NCBI RefSeq assembly: GCF_034424545.1
Contig: NZ_CP139970.1
Coordinates: 3,410,001-3,474,000, forward strand
Direction of reading: 5' to 3'
DNA: 64,000 bases
From: Trinickia caryophylli
Lineage (GTDB): Bacteria; Pseudomonadota; Gammaproteobacteria; Burkholderiales; Burkholderiaceae
This document shows positions 8,220 to 20,096 of the stretch, one piece after another. A model generated the notes under the pieces. The model saw nothing but the letters and a program-made list of their open reading frames with translations. It was not told the DNA's origin and ran no database searches. Every line of letters begins with the position of its first letter. Position 1 is the first letter of the stretch. The position numbers and the translations under genes are program-made.

Positions 8220-10553
8220 ATGGTTGAACTTGAAATAGACGGCAAGAAGGTCGAGGTGCCCGAAGGCAGCATGGTGATCCAGGCTGCGCACAAGGTGGAC
8301 ACGTACATTCCGCACTTCTGCTATCACAAGAAGCTTTCGATCGCGGCCAACTGCCGGATGTGTCTCGTCGAAGTCGAAAAGATGCCGAAGGCCGTACCGG
8401 CCTGCGCCACGCCGGTTTCGGCCGGCATGATCGTGCGCACGACTTCCGAGAAGGCCGTGAAGGCGCAGCAATCGGTGATGGAATTCCTGCTCATCAATCA
8501 CCCGCTCGACTGCCCGATCTGCGATCAGGGCGGCGAGTGCCAGCTGCAGGATCTCGCCGTCGGCTACGGCAAATCTTCCTCGCGCTACAGCGAAGAGAAA
8601 CGCGTGGTGTTCCACAAGAATGTCGGCCCGCTCATCTCGATGGAAGAGATGACCCGCTGCATTCATTGCACGCGCTGCGTGCGCTTCGGCCAGGAAATCG
8701 CCGGCGTGATGGAACTCGGCATGCTGGGCCGCGGCGAACATTCGGAAATCACCACGTTCGTCGGCAAGACGGTCGACTCCGAGCTGTCGGGCAACATGAT
8801 CGATCTGTGCCCGGTTGGTGCGCTCACGAGCAAGCCGTTCCGCTACAGCGCTCGTACGTGGGAGCTCTCGCGCCGCAAGTCGGTGAGCCCGCACGATTCC
8901 GTCGGCGCCAATCTCGTCGTGCAGGTGAAGAACAACCGCGTCATGCGCGTGCTGCCGCTCGAGAACGAAGCGATCAACGAGTGCTGGATCTCCGACAAGG
9001 ATCGTTTCTCGTACGAAGCGCTCGCCAGCGAGGAGCGTCTTACTCAGCCGATGATCAAGCAAGGCGGCGAGTGGATCGAGACGGATTGGCAAACGGCGCT
9101 CGAATATGTCGGCAAGGCGATGAAGGGCATCGCCGCCGACCATGGTGCCGATGCGCTCGCCATGCTGGGCAGCGCGCACAGCACGGTCGAGGAACTGTTC
9201 CTGCTCAAGCAGCTTGCCAAGGCGCTCGGCACCCCGAACGTCGACTTCCGTCTGCGCCAGACCGACTTCTCGGCGGCACCGGCCGGCGCGCCGTGGCTCG
9301 GCCTGCCGATCGCCGACCTGTCGACCATCGACGGCGGGCTCGTGATCGGCTCGTTCCTGCGCCGCGATCATCCGCTTCTGGCCGCGCGCCTGCGCCAAGC
9401 TGCGAGGACGGGGGCGAAACTGCATCTCGTGCAGGCCACGACCGACAATTCGCTCATCCCGACCGCCAAGACGATCGTCGCCGCGCCTTCGGCGTGGCTC
9501 GACGCGCTCGCGGGCATCGCCGCAGCCGTGTCGCAGACGCGTGGGGTCGCGCTGCCGGAAGGCTTCGGCGGCGCCGAGGCAACGCCCGCCGCGCAAGAAG
9601 CCGCTGCCGCGCTCGCGAACGGCGAGCGCCGCGTCGTGCTGCTCGGCAACGCGGCCGTTTCGCACCCCGATTTTGCCCGCCTGCATGCGCTCGCGCAGTG
9701 GGTCGCCGAGCATACGGGCGCGACGCTCGGCTTCCTGACGGAAGCGGCGAACACGGTGGGCGCCTACGCCGTCGGCGCGCTGCCCGACGCGGGTGGCCTC
9801 AATGCGCGGGAAGTCTTCGAAACGCCGCGCAAGGGCTATGTGCTGCTCAACGTCGAGCCCGAGTTCGACACGGCCAACCCGGCGCAGGCGCTTGCCGCGC
9901 TGAAGCAGGCCGAGACCGTCGTGATGCTGTCGTCGTTCAAGACGGGCACCGAGTACGCGGACGTACTGCTGCCGATCGCGCCGTTCACGGAAACGGCCGG
10001 CGCGTTCGTCAACGCCGAAGGCACGGTGCAGCCGTTCAATGGCGTCGTGCGTCCGCTCGGCGAGACGCGCCCGGCCTGGAAGGTGTTGCGCGTGCTCGGC
10101 AATGTGCTCGGCCTCTCGGGCTTCGACTACGACACGGCGGAAGACGTGCGCCGTGCCGCGTTGCCTGAAGGCTCGGTGGCGGCTCAGCTCTCGAACAAGG
10201 CGGGGGCGGTAGCGGCGGGCCGTACGCTGGCCAAGCCGGCAGCGGGCGCGCTCGAGCGCATTGCCGATGTGCCGATCTATCACGCCGATCCGCTCGTGCG
10301 CCGTGCACCGTCGCTGCATCTGAGCGCAGCTGCACGCGTGGCGAACACGATCGGCTTGCCGGCGGCGCTCTTCGACAAGCTCGGATTGAAGGAAGGCGAC
10401 GCGGTACGCGTGCGCCAGGGCGATCGCGAGGTTCTGGCGAGCGCCGCGCGCGACGCGTCGCTGGCGGAAACGGTCGTGCGCGTGTCCGCGGCGACGCCTG
10501 CCGGCGCAGCGCTCGGCAGCCTGTTCGGTGAACTGGTGGTGGAGAAGGCGTAA
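8220..10553 (+). CDS. nuoG: NADH-quinone oxidoreductase subunit G (75 kDa)
   Basis: A 777-aa iron-sulfur subunit of complex I. The N-terminal ferredoxin-like [2Fe-2S] domain has Cys34, Cys45, Cys48 and Cys62. It is followed by the His/Cys-ligated cluster region (DCPICDQGGECQLQD), a CIHCTRCVRFGQEI cluster motif and DLCPVGALTSKPF. The rest is a molybdopterin-oxidoreductase-like domain without obvious cofactor function, as usual in NuoG. The start is at 8220 after AAGGACC. It ends immediately before the nuoH ATG with no gap. Confidence 0.97.
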   Translation: MVELEIDGKKVEVPEGSMVIQAAHKVDTYIPHFCYHKKLSIAANCRMCLVEVEKMPKAVPACATPVSAGMIVRTTSEKAVKAQQSVMEFLLINHPLDCPICDQGGECQLQDLAVGYGKSSSRYSEEKRVVFHKNVGPLISMEEMTRCIHCTRCVRFGQEIAGVMELGMLGRGEHSEITTFVGKTVDSELSGNMIDLCPVGALTSKPFRYSARTWELSRRKSVSPHDSVGANLVVQVKNNRVMRVLPLENEAINECWISDKDRFSYEALASEERLTQPMIKQGGEWIETDWQTALEYVGKAMKGIAADHGADALAMLGSAHSTVEELFLLKQLAKALGTPNVDFRLRQTDFSAAPAGAPWLGLPIADLSTIDGGLVIGSFLRRDHPLLAARLRQAARTGAKLHLVQATTDNSLIPTAKTIVAAPSAWLDALAGIAAAVSQTRGVALPEGFGGAEATPAAQEAAAALANGERRVVLLGNAAVSHPDFARLHALAQWVAEHTGATLGFLTEAANTVGAYAVGALPDAGGLNAREVFETPRKGYVLLNVEPEFDTANPAQALAALKQAETVVMLSSFKTGTEYADVLLPIAPFTETAGAFVNAEGTVQPFNGVVRPLGETRPAWKVLRVLGNVLGLSGFDYDTAEDVRRAALPEGSVAAQLSNKAGAVAAGRTLAKPAAGALERIADVPIYHADPLVRRAPSLHLSAAARVANTIGLPAALFDKLGLKEGDAVRVRQGDREVLASAARDASLAETVVRVSAATPAGAALGSLFGELVVEKA

Positions 10554-11618
10554 ATGAGCTTGTTCGATACGATCAACGCGGGCGGCAGCGAGGTTCTCGG
10601 CGCGGCGTGGCCCACGGTATGGGCGCTCGTGCGCATCCTCGTGGTGGCCGTCGTCATCCTGCTCTGCGTGGCTTACCTGATTCTCTGGGAGCGCAAGCTC
10701 ATCGGCTGGATGCACGTTCGCCTCGGGCCGAATCGCGTGGGCCCCGCGGGCCTTTTGCAGCCGATCGCCGACGTCTTGAAGCTGCTGCTCAAGGAGGTGA
10801 TTCAGCCGAGCGCAGCCAGCCGCTGGCTCTACCTCGTCGCACCGGTCATGACGGTCGTGCCTGCCTTCGCTGTCTGGGCCGTGATTCCGTTCCAGGCCAA
10901 GGCGGTGCTCGGCGATATCAACGCGGGCCTGCTGTACGTGATCGCGATCTCGTCGATCGGCGTGTACGGCGTGATCCTGGCGGGCTGGGCCTCGAACTCG
11001 AAATATGCGTTCCTGGGCTCGATGCGCGCGGCGGCGCAAATGGTGTCGTACGAAGTGTCGATGGGTTTCGCGCTCGTGGTCGTGCTGATGACCTCGGGCA
11101 GTTTGAACCTCTCCGACATCGTCGGCTCGCAAGAGCGCGGCTTTTTCGCCAGCCACGGCGTCAATTTCCTCTCGTGGAACTGGCTGCCGCTTCTGCCGGT
11201 GTTCGTCGTCTACTTCATCTCGGGTATCGCGGAAACGAACCGCCACCCGTTCGACGTGGTGGAAGGGGAATCGGAGATCGTGGCCGGCCACATGATCGAT
11301 TACTCGGGCATGGGATTCGCACTCTTCTTCCTCGCCGAGTACATCAACATGATCGTGATCTCGGCGCTCACGGCCACGATGTTTCTGGGCGGCTGGAGTG
11401 CTCCGTTCGGTTTCCTGTCGTTCATCCCGGGCATCTTCTGGCTCGTCTTCAAGGTATTCCTGCTGCTGTCGGTGTTCATCTGGGCGCGCGCCACGTTCCC
11501 GCGCTACCGCTATGACCAGATCATGCGTCTCGGCTGGAAGGTGTTCCTCCCCGTGTGTATTCTCTGGGTCGTCGTGGTCGGGTTCTGGATCATGTCGCCG
11601 CTGAACATCTGGAAATAA
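10554..11618 (+). CDS. nuoH: NADH-quinone oxidoreductase subunit H
   Basis: A 354-aa membrane subunit with about eight helices that joins the membrane arm to the quinone site. Conserved cytoplasmic loops are visible: [36 protein letters not shown], and [19 protein letters not shown] with its carboxylates near the quinone channel. ATG follows directly on the nuoG TAA stop, so translation is probably coupled. Confidence 0.98.
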   Translation: MSLFDTINAGGSEVLGAAWPTVWALVRILVVAVVILLCVAYLILWERKLIGWMHVRLGPNRVGPAGLLQPIADVLKLLLKEVIQPSAASRWLYLVAPVMTVVPAFAVWAVIPFQAKAVLGDINAGLLYVIAISSIGVYGVILAGWASNSKYAFLGSMRAAAQMVSYEVSMGFALVVVLMTSGSLNLSDIVGSQERGFFASHGVNFLSWNWLPLLPVFVVYFISGIAETNRHPFDVVEGESEIVAGHMIDYSGMGFALFFLAEYINMIVISALTATMFLGGWSAPFGFLSFIPGIFWLVFKVFLLLSVFIWARATFPRYRYDQIMRLGWKVFLPVCILWVVVVGFWIMSPLNIWK

Positions 11619-11630
11619 GGGCGGACGAAA

Positions 11631-12119
11631 ATGACCGCAATCCAAAACTTCTTCAAGACGTTTTTCCTGACCGAGCTGCTGAAGGGGCTCGCACTGACCG
11701 GGCGCTATACGTTCAAGCGCAAGTTCACGGTGCAGTTCCCCGAGGAAAAGACGCCGATCTCGCCGCGCTTTCGTGGCCTGCACGCTTTGCGCCGCTACGA
11801 GAACGGCGAGGAGCGCTGCATTGCCTGCAAGCTCTGCGAGGCGATCTGCCCGGCGCTCGCCATCACGATCGAATCGGAAACGCGCGCGGACAACACGCGC
11901 CGTACGACGCGCTACGACATCGATCTGACCAAGTGCATCTTCTGTGGTTTTTGCGAGGAGAGCTGCCCCGTCGATTCGATCGTCGAGACGCACATCCTCG
12001 AGTATCACGGCGAGAAACGCGGCGACCTGTACTTCACCAAGGACATGTTGCTGGCGGTCGGCGATCGCTACGAGGCGCAGATCGCGGCGGCGAAGGCAGC
12101 CGACGCGCCGTATCGGTAA
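11631..12119 (+). CDS. nuoI: NADH-quinone oxidoreductase subunit I
   Basis: A 162-aa ferredoxin-like subunit with two [4Fe-4S] clusters (N6a and N6b) that pass electrons to NuoB. The motifs are Cys63-Cys66-Cys69-Cys73 ([12 protein letters not shown]) and Cys102-Cys105-Cys108-Cys112 ([12 protein letters not shown]). It starts 12 nt after nuoH. A 124-nt non-coding gap follows, with a stem GCGGGC/GCCCGC (12156-12173) lacking a T-tract. Confidence 0.98.
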   Translation: MTAIQNFFKTFFLTELLKGLALTGRYTFKRKFTVQFPEEKTPISPRFRGLHALRRYENGEERCIACKLCEAICPALAITIESETRADNTRRTTRYDIDLTKCIFCGFCEESCPVDSIVETHILEYHGEKRGDLYFTKDMLLAVGDRYEAQIAAAKAADAPYR

Positions 12120-12243
12120 CGCGGGATCGAGCTTTTGACCGTTGTGGGTGTGCATGCGGGCTTACACGCCCGCGGCATCGCGCGGCGAGAGCCGCCAACG
12201 AAACCCTGATGCCTGACGATGGGCTAACGATGAACCGGTAATC

Positions 12244-12942
12244 ATGGAATTCACGACCGTACTGTTCTATATCTTCGCGCTGCTCCTGACGGTGTCGGCG
12301 CTGAAGGTGATCACGTCGCGCAACCCGGTCGGGTCCGCGCTCTTTCTCGTGCTCGCGTTTTTCAACGCGGCGGCCATCTGGATGCTGCTCGAGGCCGAAT
12401 TCCTCGCGATTCTGCTCGTGCTGCTCTACGTGGGCGCGGTCATGGTGCTGTTCCTCTTCGTCGTGATGATGCTGGACATCAACCTCGACGTGCTGCGCCG
12501 CGACTTCAAGCGTTTCGTGCCGATGGCGACCGTAGTCGGCGCGATCATCGTCGTGGAGACGGCGCTGGTGCTCTGGCACGGCTACGGCGGCACGGCCAAT
12601 CCCGTGCACTCGGCCTCGGCCGCGGGCGGGGTAGGGGCGGGCGCCGCGATGTCGAATACGTATCTGATCGGCAAGGCGATCTACACCGATTACATTTTCG
12701 CGTTCGAAGTGGCGGGCCTCGTGCTGCTGGTCGCGATCATCGCGGCGATCGCGCTCACCGCGCGCAAGGGCAAGGACGCGAAACGCCAGCGCATTTCGGA
12801 TCAGGTCAAGGTGCGCGCGAAGGACCGCGTGCGGCTCGTCAAGATGCCGGCCGAGAAGGCGCTCGAGACGGGCAAGGATGCGGCCGCGCCGGGCGAAGCC
12901 GGTGCGAACGTGGGCGCCGGCGCAGTCGGCAACAACAGTTGA
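12244..12942 (+). CDS. nuoJ: NADH-quinone oxidoreductase subunit J
   Basis: A 232-aa membrane subunit with five helices. The conserved [17 protein letters not shown] helix 3, which changes shape during the complex I cycle, is at about residues 60-79. After the last helix (about 155-177) there is a tail of roughly 50 residues, first strongly basic ([11 protein letters not shown]) and then Ala/Gly-rich. E. coli NuoJ has no such tail, and its function is unknown. The start has a weak ribosome-binding site. Confidence 0.96.
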   Translation: MEFTTVLFYIFALLLTVSALKVITSRNPVGSALFLVLAFFNAAAIWMLLEAEFLAILLVLLYVGAVMVLFLFVVMMLDINLDVLRRDFKRFVPMATVVGAIIVVETALVLWHGYGGTANPVHSASAAGGVGAGAAMSNTYLIGKAIYTDYIFAFEVAGLVLLVAIIAAIALTARKGKDAKRQRISDQVKVRAKDRVRLVKMPAEKALETGKDAAAPGEAGANVGAGAVGNNS

Positions 12943-12958
12943 GCGCCGAGGAGAAAAC

Positions 12959-13264
12959 ATGGTGACCCTGGCTCATTACCTCGTGCTCGGCGCGATCCTC
13001 TTTGCGATCGGCGTCGTCGGCATTTTCCTGAATCGTCGCAACGTCATCATCATCCTGATGGCGATCGAGCTCATCCTGCTCGCGGTGAACACGAACTTCA
13101 TCGCGTTCTCGCACTACCTCGGCGACGTGCACGGACAGATCTTCGTGTTCTTCGTGTTGACCGTGGCGGCCGCCGAAGCGGCCATCGGCCTCGCGATTCT
13201 CGTGACCCTGTTCCGCACCCTCGACACGATCAACGTCGAGGATCTCGATCAGCTCAAAGGTTAA
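12959..13264 (+). CDS. nuoK: NADH-quinone oxidoreductase subunit K
   Basis: A 101-aa, three-helix membrane subunit related to MrpC. The two conserved membrane glutamates for proton transfer are visible in [12 protein letters not shown] (helix 2) and [11 protein letters not shown] (helix 3). I start it at the ATG at 12959 with GAGGAGAAAAC upstream; the frame is open further upstream within nuoJ, but this is a shadow. The tail contains the usual [12 protein letters not shown]. Confidence 0.97.
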   Translation: MVTLAHYLVLGAILFAIGVVGIFLNRRNVIIILMAIELILLAVNTNFIAFSHYLGDVHGQIFVFFVLTVAAAEAAIGLAILVTLFRTLDTINVEDLDQLKG

Positions 13265-13281
13265 ATTCAGGCACTGCTGTT

Positions 13282-15339
<2,058 letters not shown>

Positions 15340-15354
15340 GGCGGGGGACACTTA

Positions 15355-16845
15355 ATGCACTCTTTTCCGATTCTTAGTACCGCGATCTGGCTGCCGATCG
15401 TTTTCGGCCTCGCCGTGCTCGCCATTGGCTCCGACAAGAACCCCGGGCCCGCACGCTGGCTCGCGCTGATCGGCGCCGTCCTCGGCTTCATCGTGACGCT
15501 GCCGCTCGTGACGGGCTTCGATCCGGCTACGGCCGACCTGCAGTTCGTCGAAAACGCACCCTGGATCGAGCGCTTCCATATCGCCTATCACCTCGGCGTG
15601 GACGGCATCTCGATGTGGTTCGTCGTGCTGACCGCACTCATTACGGTCATCGTCGTGATCGCGGGCTGGGAGGTGATCACGAAGAACGTGTCGCAATACC
15701 TGGCCGCGTTCCTGATCCTCTCGGGGATCATGGTCGGCGTGTTTTCGGCGGCGGACGGCTTGCTTTTCTACGTCTTCTTCGAAGCGACGCTGATTCCGAT
15801 GTACCTGATCATCGGCGTGTGGGGCGGACCGAACCGGATCTATGCCGCGTTCAAGTTCTTCCTCTACACGCTGGCCGGCTCGCTGCTGATGCTGGTCGCG
15901 CTGATCTACCTGTACGTGCAAACGGGCACGTTCGATCTGGCGACGTGGCAAAAGGCGCCGCTCGCGATGACGCCGCAGGTACTGCTCTTCATTGCCTTCT
16001 TCCTGGCGTTCGCGGTGAAGGTGCCGATGTGGCCCGTGCACACGTGGTTGCCTGACGCGCACGTGGAAGCGCCGACGGGCGGCTCGGTCGTGCTGGCCGC
16101 CATCATGCTGAAGCTCGGTGCGTACGGCTTCCTGCGTTTTTCGCTGCCGATCACGCCCGACGCGAGCCATGCGCTCTCGTCCGTCGTCATCGCGCTGTCG
16201 CTGATCGCCGTCATCTACATCGGGCTCGTCGCCATGGTGCAGGCCGACATGAAGAAGCTCGTCGCGTATTCGTCGATCGCGCACATGGGCTTCGTCACGC
16301 TCGGCTTCTTCATCTTCAACGAGCTCGGCGTGGAAGGCGCGATCGTTCAGATGATTTCCCACGGCTTCGTCTCGGGCGCGATGTTCCTTTGCATCGGCGT
16401 GCTCTACGACCGCATGCACTCGCGCCAGATCGCCGACTACGGCGGTGTGGTGAACGTCATGCCGAAGTTCGCCGCGCTCGCGATGCTGTTCTCGATGGCC
16501 AACTGCGGGCTGCCGGGCACCTCGGGCTTCGTCGGCGAATTCATGGTCATCCTCGCGTCGGTCCAGTACAACTTCTGGATTGCGTTCGGCGCCGGCTTCA
16601 CCCTGATTCTTGGTGCGGCCTATACGCTCTGGATGTACAAGCGCGTGTACTTCGGCGCTGTGGCGAACGACCACGTGAAGGAACTCACCGACATCAACGG
16701 CCGCGAGTTCCTGATCCTGGGCGTGCTTGCTGCGCTGACGCTGTTCATGGGCCTCTATCCGAAGCCCTTCACCGATGTGATGCACGTCTCCGTGCAGAAC
16801 CTCCTCTCCCACGTCGCGCAGTCGAAGCTGCCGATGCCTCAGTAA
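15355..16845 (+). CDS. nuoM: NADH-quinone oxidoreductase subunit M
   Basis: A 496-aa antiporter-like proton-pumping subunit with about 14 helices. FFEATLIPMYLIIGVWGG carries the conserved Glu, and KVPMWPVHTWLPDAHVEAPTGGSV carries the pump lysine and the typical TGGS motif. The start at 15355 follows nuoL by 15 nt with GGCGGGGGA upstream. Confidence 0.98.
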   Translation: MHSFPILSTAIWLPIVFGLAVLAIGSDKNPGPARWLALIGAVLGFIVTLPLVTGFDPATADLQFVENAPWIERFHIAYHLGVDGISMWFVVLTALITVIVVIAGWEVITKNVSQYLAAFLILSGIMVGVFSAADGLLFYVFFEATLIPMYLIIGVWGGPNRIYAAFKFFLYTLAGSLLMLVALIYLYVQTGTFDLATWQKAPLAMTPQVLLFIAFFLAFAVKVPMWPVHTWLPDAHVEAPTGGSVVLAAIMLKLGAYGFLRFSLPITPDASHALSSVVIALSLIAVIYIGLVAMVQADMKKLVAYSSIAHMGFVTLGFFIFNELGVEGAIVQMISHGFVSGAMFLCIGVLYDRMHSRQIADYGGVVNVMPKFAALAMLFSMANCGLPGTSGFVGEFMVILASVQYNFWIAFGAGFTLILGAAYTLWMYKRVYFGAVANDHVKELTDINGREFLILGVLAALTLFMGLYPKPFTDVMHVSVQNLLSHVAQSKLPMPQ

Positions 16846-16870
16846 CGCCGAGCGGAGGAACGAAACGATC

Positions 16871-18352
16871 ATGCAAAACGCCTCTATGTCTGTCCTCTTG
16901 CCCGACGCCCTGATCATGGCGGGCGCCGTTGTCGCATGGCTGAACGAAACGTTCGTCGGCGACCGCGGACGCCGCGCGACGTATCTGATCGCCGTGCTCT
17001 CGTCGCTTGCCGCCGGCGTCTGGTTCGCGACGCTCGTGTTCGGCGCACAGGCGGCGCCGCAGTACTTCTTCGCGCGCATGTACGTGGTGGATGGCTTCGC
17101 GAGCGCGATGAAAGCCGTCGTCTCGATCGGCTACGCGGTCACGCTGATCTACTCGCGCAAGTACCTCGAGGATCGGGATCTGTTCCGCGGCGATTACGTG
17201 CTGCTCGGCATGTTCGCGCTGCTGGGTCAGCTCGTTATGATCTCGGGTAACAACTTCCTCACGCTTTACCTCGGCCTCGAGCTGATGTCGCTCTCGCTCT
17301 ATGCGGCGATCGCCCTGCGCCGCGATGCGTCGCAGTCGAACGAAGCGGCGATGAAGTACTACGTGCTCGGCGCGCTCGCCTCGGGTTTCCTGCTCTACGG
17401 CATTTCGATGCTGTACGGCGCGACGGGCTCGCTCGATCTCGGCGAAGTGTTCAAGGCCGTGGCATCGGGGCGCATCAACTATGCGGTGCTGCTTTTCGGC
17501 GTCATTTTCATCGTCGCCGGTATCGCGTTCAAGATGGGTGCCGTGCCGTTCCACATGTGGGTGCCCGACGTTTATCACGGCGCGCCCACGGCCATGACGC
17601 TGCTCGTCGGCGGCGGCCCGAAGGTTGCCGCGTTCGCGTGGGGCCTGCGCTTCCTCGTGTTCGGCCTGCTGCCGCTCGCGGTCGACTGGCAACAGATGCT
17701 CGTGATCCTCGCGGCGCTTTCGCTCATCGTCGGCAATATCACCGGTATCGCGCAGCGCAACATCAAGCGCATGCTGGCGTACTCGGCGATCTCGAACATG
17801 GGCTTCGTGCTGCTCGGCCTGCTGGCCGGCGTTGTCGACGGCAAGACCGAGAGCATGACGGACGCGTACGGCGCGGCGATGTTCTACAGCATCATCTACT
17901 TCCTGACGACGCTCGGCTCGTTCGGCATCGTGATGCTGCTCGCGCGCCGCAATTTCGAAGCCGAATCGCTCGACGATTTCAAGGGCCTCAACAAGCGCAG
18001 TCCGGTATTCGCGTTCGTGATGATGGCGATGATGTTCTCGCTCGCCGGCATTCCCCCGACCGTCGGCTTCTATGCGAAGCTGGCCGTACTCGAGGCGTCG
18101 ATGAACGCGGGCCTGACCTGGCTGACGGTGCTCGCTGTCATCACTTCGTTGTTCGGCGCGTTCTACTATCTGCGTATCGTGAAGCTGATGTACTTCGACG
18201 AGCCGCAGGACGCTTCGCCCATCGAAAGCCCGGCCGCGAACCGCTTGTTGCTCGCCATCAACGGTATTGCAGTGGTCGCGCTCGGCATCGTGCCGGGGCC
18301 GCTGATGACGCTCTGCACGAACGCCATCACGAACACGCTGCACGCGCTCTGA
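16871..18352 (+). CDS. nuoN: NADH-quinone oxidoreductase subunit N
   Basis: A 493-aa antiporter-like proton-pumping subunit. LGLELMSLSLYAAIALRR carries the conserved Glu and KMGAVPFHMWVPDVYHGAPT carries the pump lysine. The start is at 16871 with a good GCGGAGGAACG site; an in-frame ATG 15 nt downstream is possible. The stop overlaps the start of the next gene (TGATG), so the DUF2818 gene is probably translated with nuoN. Confidence 0.97.
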   Translation: MQNASMSVLLPDALIMAGAVVAWLNETFVGDRGRRATYLIAVLSSLAAGVWFATLVFGAQAAPQYFFARMYVVDGFASAMKAVVSIGYAVTLIYSRKYLEDRDLFRGDYVLLGMFALLGQLVMISGNNFLTLYLGLELMSLSLYAAIALRRDASQSNEAAMKYYVLGALASGFLLYGISMLYGATGSLDLGEVFKAVASGRINYAVLLFGVIFIVAGIAFKMGAVPFHMWVPDVYHGAPTAMTLLVGGGPKVAAFAWGLRFLVFGLLPLAVDWQQMLVILAALSLIVGNITGIAQRNIKRMLAYSAISNMGFVLLGLLAGVVDGKTESMTDAYGAAMFYSIIYFLTTLGSFGIVMLLARRNFEAESLDDFKGLNKRSPVFAFVMMAMMFSLAGIPPTVGFYAKLAVLEASMNAGLTWLTVLAVITSLFGAFYYLRIVKLMYFDEPQDASPIESPAANRLLLAINGIAVVALGIVPGPLMTLCTNAITNTLHAL

Positions 18353-18648
18353 TGTCGGCTGCGGGCTGGTTCATCGTGCTGTTGGCGGTTGTGGCCGCCA
18401 ACGTTCCGTTTCTGAACCAGCGGCTCTTCGGCGTCGTGCCATTCGGCGCGACGAAAAAGAGCGGCTGGCTCCGGATCGGCGAGTTGATCGTGCTTTATTT
18501 TGTCGTGGGCGCCCTCGGCTTTATGCTGGAGGCGCGCGCGGGCAACCGCTTCGAACAGGGCTGGCAGTTTTACGCGATCACGTTTTGTCTTTTCCTCGTG
18601 TTCGCGTTTCCCGGCTTTACGTTTCAATACCTCGTCAAACGCCGCTGA
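18352..18648 (+). CDS. DUF2818 membrane protein at the end of the nuo operon
   Basis: A 98-aa protein with about three predicted membrane helices (near residues 3-20, 40-60 and 72-92), separated by a GATKKSGWLRIGE loop. I recognise it as the DUF2818 family, which has no established function. Its ATG overlaps the nuoN stop by one base. That coupling suggests it takes part in complex I assembly or stability; this is inference from position only. Confidence 0.85.
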   Translation: MSAAGWFIVLLAVVAANVPFLNQRLFGVVPFGATKKSGWLRIGELIVLYFVVGALGFMLEARAGNRFEQGWQFYAITFCLFLVFAFPGFTFQYLVKRR

Positions 18649-18693
18649 CGGTTTCTCGCCGGCTGCGGCGTTGTGCGCCACCGGAGACTGCAG

Positions 18694-19332
18694 ATGGCTC
18701 AACTGCCCGATCACGATCACGATGCGTCGCTGACCGAGACGCGGGTCGATTCCCGCACGCTCCACGAAGGCTCCTTTCTGGTCGTCAAGCGCGACACCGT
18801 CCGCTTGCCCGACGGCAAAGAGGCGACGCGCGAATACGTGCAGCATCCCGGCGCCGTCATGGTGATCCCGATGTTCGACGATGGGCGCGTCCTGCTTGAG
18901 CGGCAGTATCGCTACCCGATCGGCCGCGTCATGATCGAATACCCAGCCGGGAAGCTCGATCCCGACGAAGGCGCTCTCGCGTGCGCGCAGCGCGAGTTGC
19001 AGGAGGAAACGGGCTATACGGCACGGGATTTCCTCTTCCTCACGCGCATCCATCCGATCATTTCGTACTCCACCGAATTTATCGACCTTTATCTTGCGCG
19101 TGGCCTGACGGCCGGCGAGCGCAAGCTCGACGACGGAGAGTTTCTCGACACGTTCGTGGCTGATTTGCCGCAGGTGCTCGAATGGGTGCGAACGGGTGCC
19201 ATCAGCGACGTGAAGACGATTATCGGCACGATGTGGCTCGAAAAGCTGATATCCGGCGCATGGGAGCCGGGTGAAGTCCAACAATCGGCGCTCGATGCGA
19301 TCGCGGCCGCGGCGCCCGCGCCGCGGGACTGA
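18694..19332 (+). CDS. NUDIX hydrolase, ADP-ribose pyrophosphatase-like
   Basis: A 212-aa protein with a complete Nudix box starting at Gly86 (G-K-L-D-P-D-E, then RELQEETGY at residues 100-108), which binds Mg2+ and hydrolyses nucleoside diphosphates linked to another group. The N-terminal half with GAVMVIPMFDDGRVLLERQYRYPIGR resembles ADP-ribose pyrophosphatases (NudF type). I use the ATG at 18694 with GGAGAC upstream. It lies 45 nt after the DUF2818 gene and may be co-transcribed with it. The exact substrate is not determined. Confidence 0.85.
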   Translation: MAQLPDHDHDASLTETRVDSRTLHEGSFLVVKRDTVRLPDGKEATREYVQHPGAVMVIPMFDDGRVLLERQYRYPIGRVMIEYPAGKLDPDEGALACAQRELQEETGYTARDFLFLTRIHPIISYSTEFIDLYLARGLTAGERKLDDGEFLDTFVADLPQVLEWVRTGAISDVKTIIGTMWLEKLISGAWEPGEVQQSALDAIAAAAPAPRD

Positions 19333-19448
19333 GGTTTCCGGCCGTACGGCGCGCGCGAGGACGTGTTCTCGAGCAGCGCTGGAACGCTGGTAACGATTTC
19401 GCGCTACACTGTACCGGCACTTTTGCCGCACCCAGGTTCCGATTCGTC

Positions 19449-19940
19449 ATGAAGGTTCTCGATCTGCAATGCTCGCACGGTCATCGGTTCGAAGGCTGGT
19501 TCGCCTCCGCCGCTGACTTCGAATCCCAGTTGTCGCGCAAGTTGGTCGAATGTCCGATCTGCGCCGCGACTGAGGTGAGCCGCGTGCCGTCTGCGCCGAG
19601 GCTGAATTTGTCGGGGGCGACGGCGCCCGAGCAGCCAGCGGCAAACCGCGGCGCGGGAGCGGGCGACAGCGCGCGAGCGGGCGGCCAGGAGCGGGAAGTG
19701 GCCGAACACATGCGCGAAGTCGAAGCCCGCGTCATGCGTGCCTTGCGCGAAGCCGTGCAAAAGGCCGAGAACGTAGGCAATCGATTTGCCGAAGAGGCGC
19801 GTCGCATTCATTACAACGAAGCCCCGGCGCGTACGATTCGCGGCGTCGCCTCGCCCGAAGACGCGCGTTCGCTCGCCGAGGAGGGCATCGACGTCATGCC
19901 GTTGCCCGGCGCCTGGGCCCCGAAAGAGACGCTGCAATAG
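19449..19940 (+). CDS. DUF1178 family protein
   Basis: A 163-aa protein of the DUF1178 family. The N-terminus MKVLDLQCSHGHRFEGWF and the later VECPICAATEVSRVPSAP form a probable zinc ribbon (Cys8, Cys35, Cys38, with His10 or His12 as a further candidate). The C-terminal half (FAEEARRIHYNEAPARTIRG) is also typical. The middle is a variable Ala/Gly-rich linker. The function is unknown. It starts 116 nt after the NUDIX gene with its own leader. Confidence 0.85.
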   Translation: MKVLDLQCSHGHRFEGWFASAADFESQLSRKLVECPICAATEVSRVPSAPRLNLSGATAPEQPAANRGAGAGDSARAGGQEREVAEHMREVEARVMRALREAVQKAENVGNRFAEEARRIHYNEAPARTIRGVASPEDARSLAEEGIDVMPLPGAWAPKETLQ

Positions 19941-20096
19941 GCCGTCCAGCCTATTGCGGGTTCGCCCCTGTCCGTTCGATACTGCTCATCGCTTCCATGC
20001 AAGCAGACCGCGTATTCGCGTGACCTGCTTGCCTCGTCATGCCGTACCGTATCCGCCGCGGCGTAAGCTGGGCGGCGATCAAAGGAGACGCCGGAG

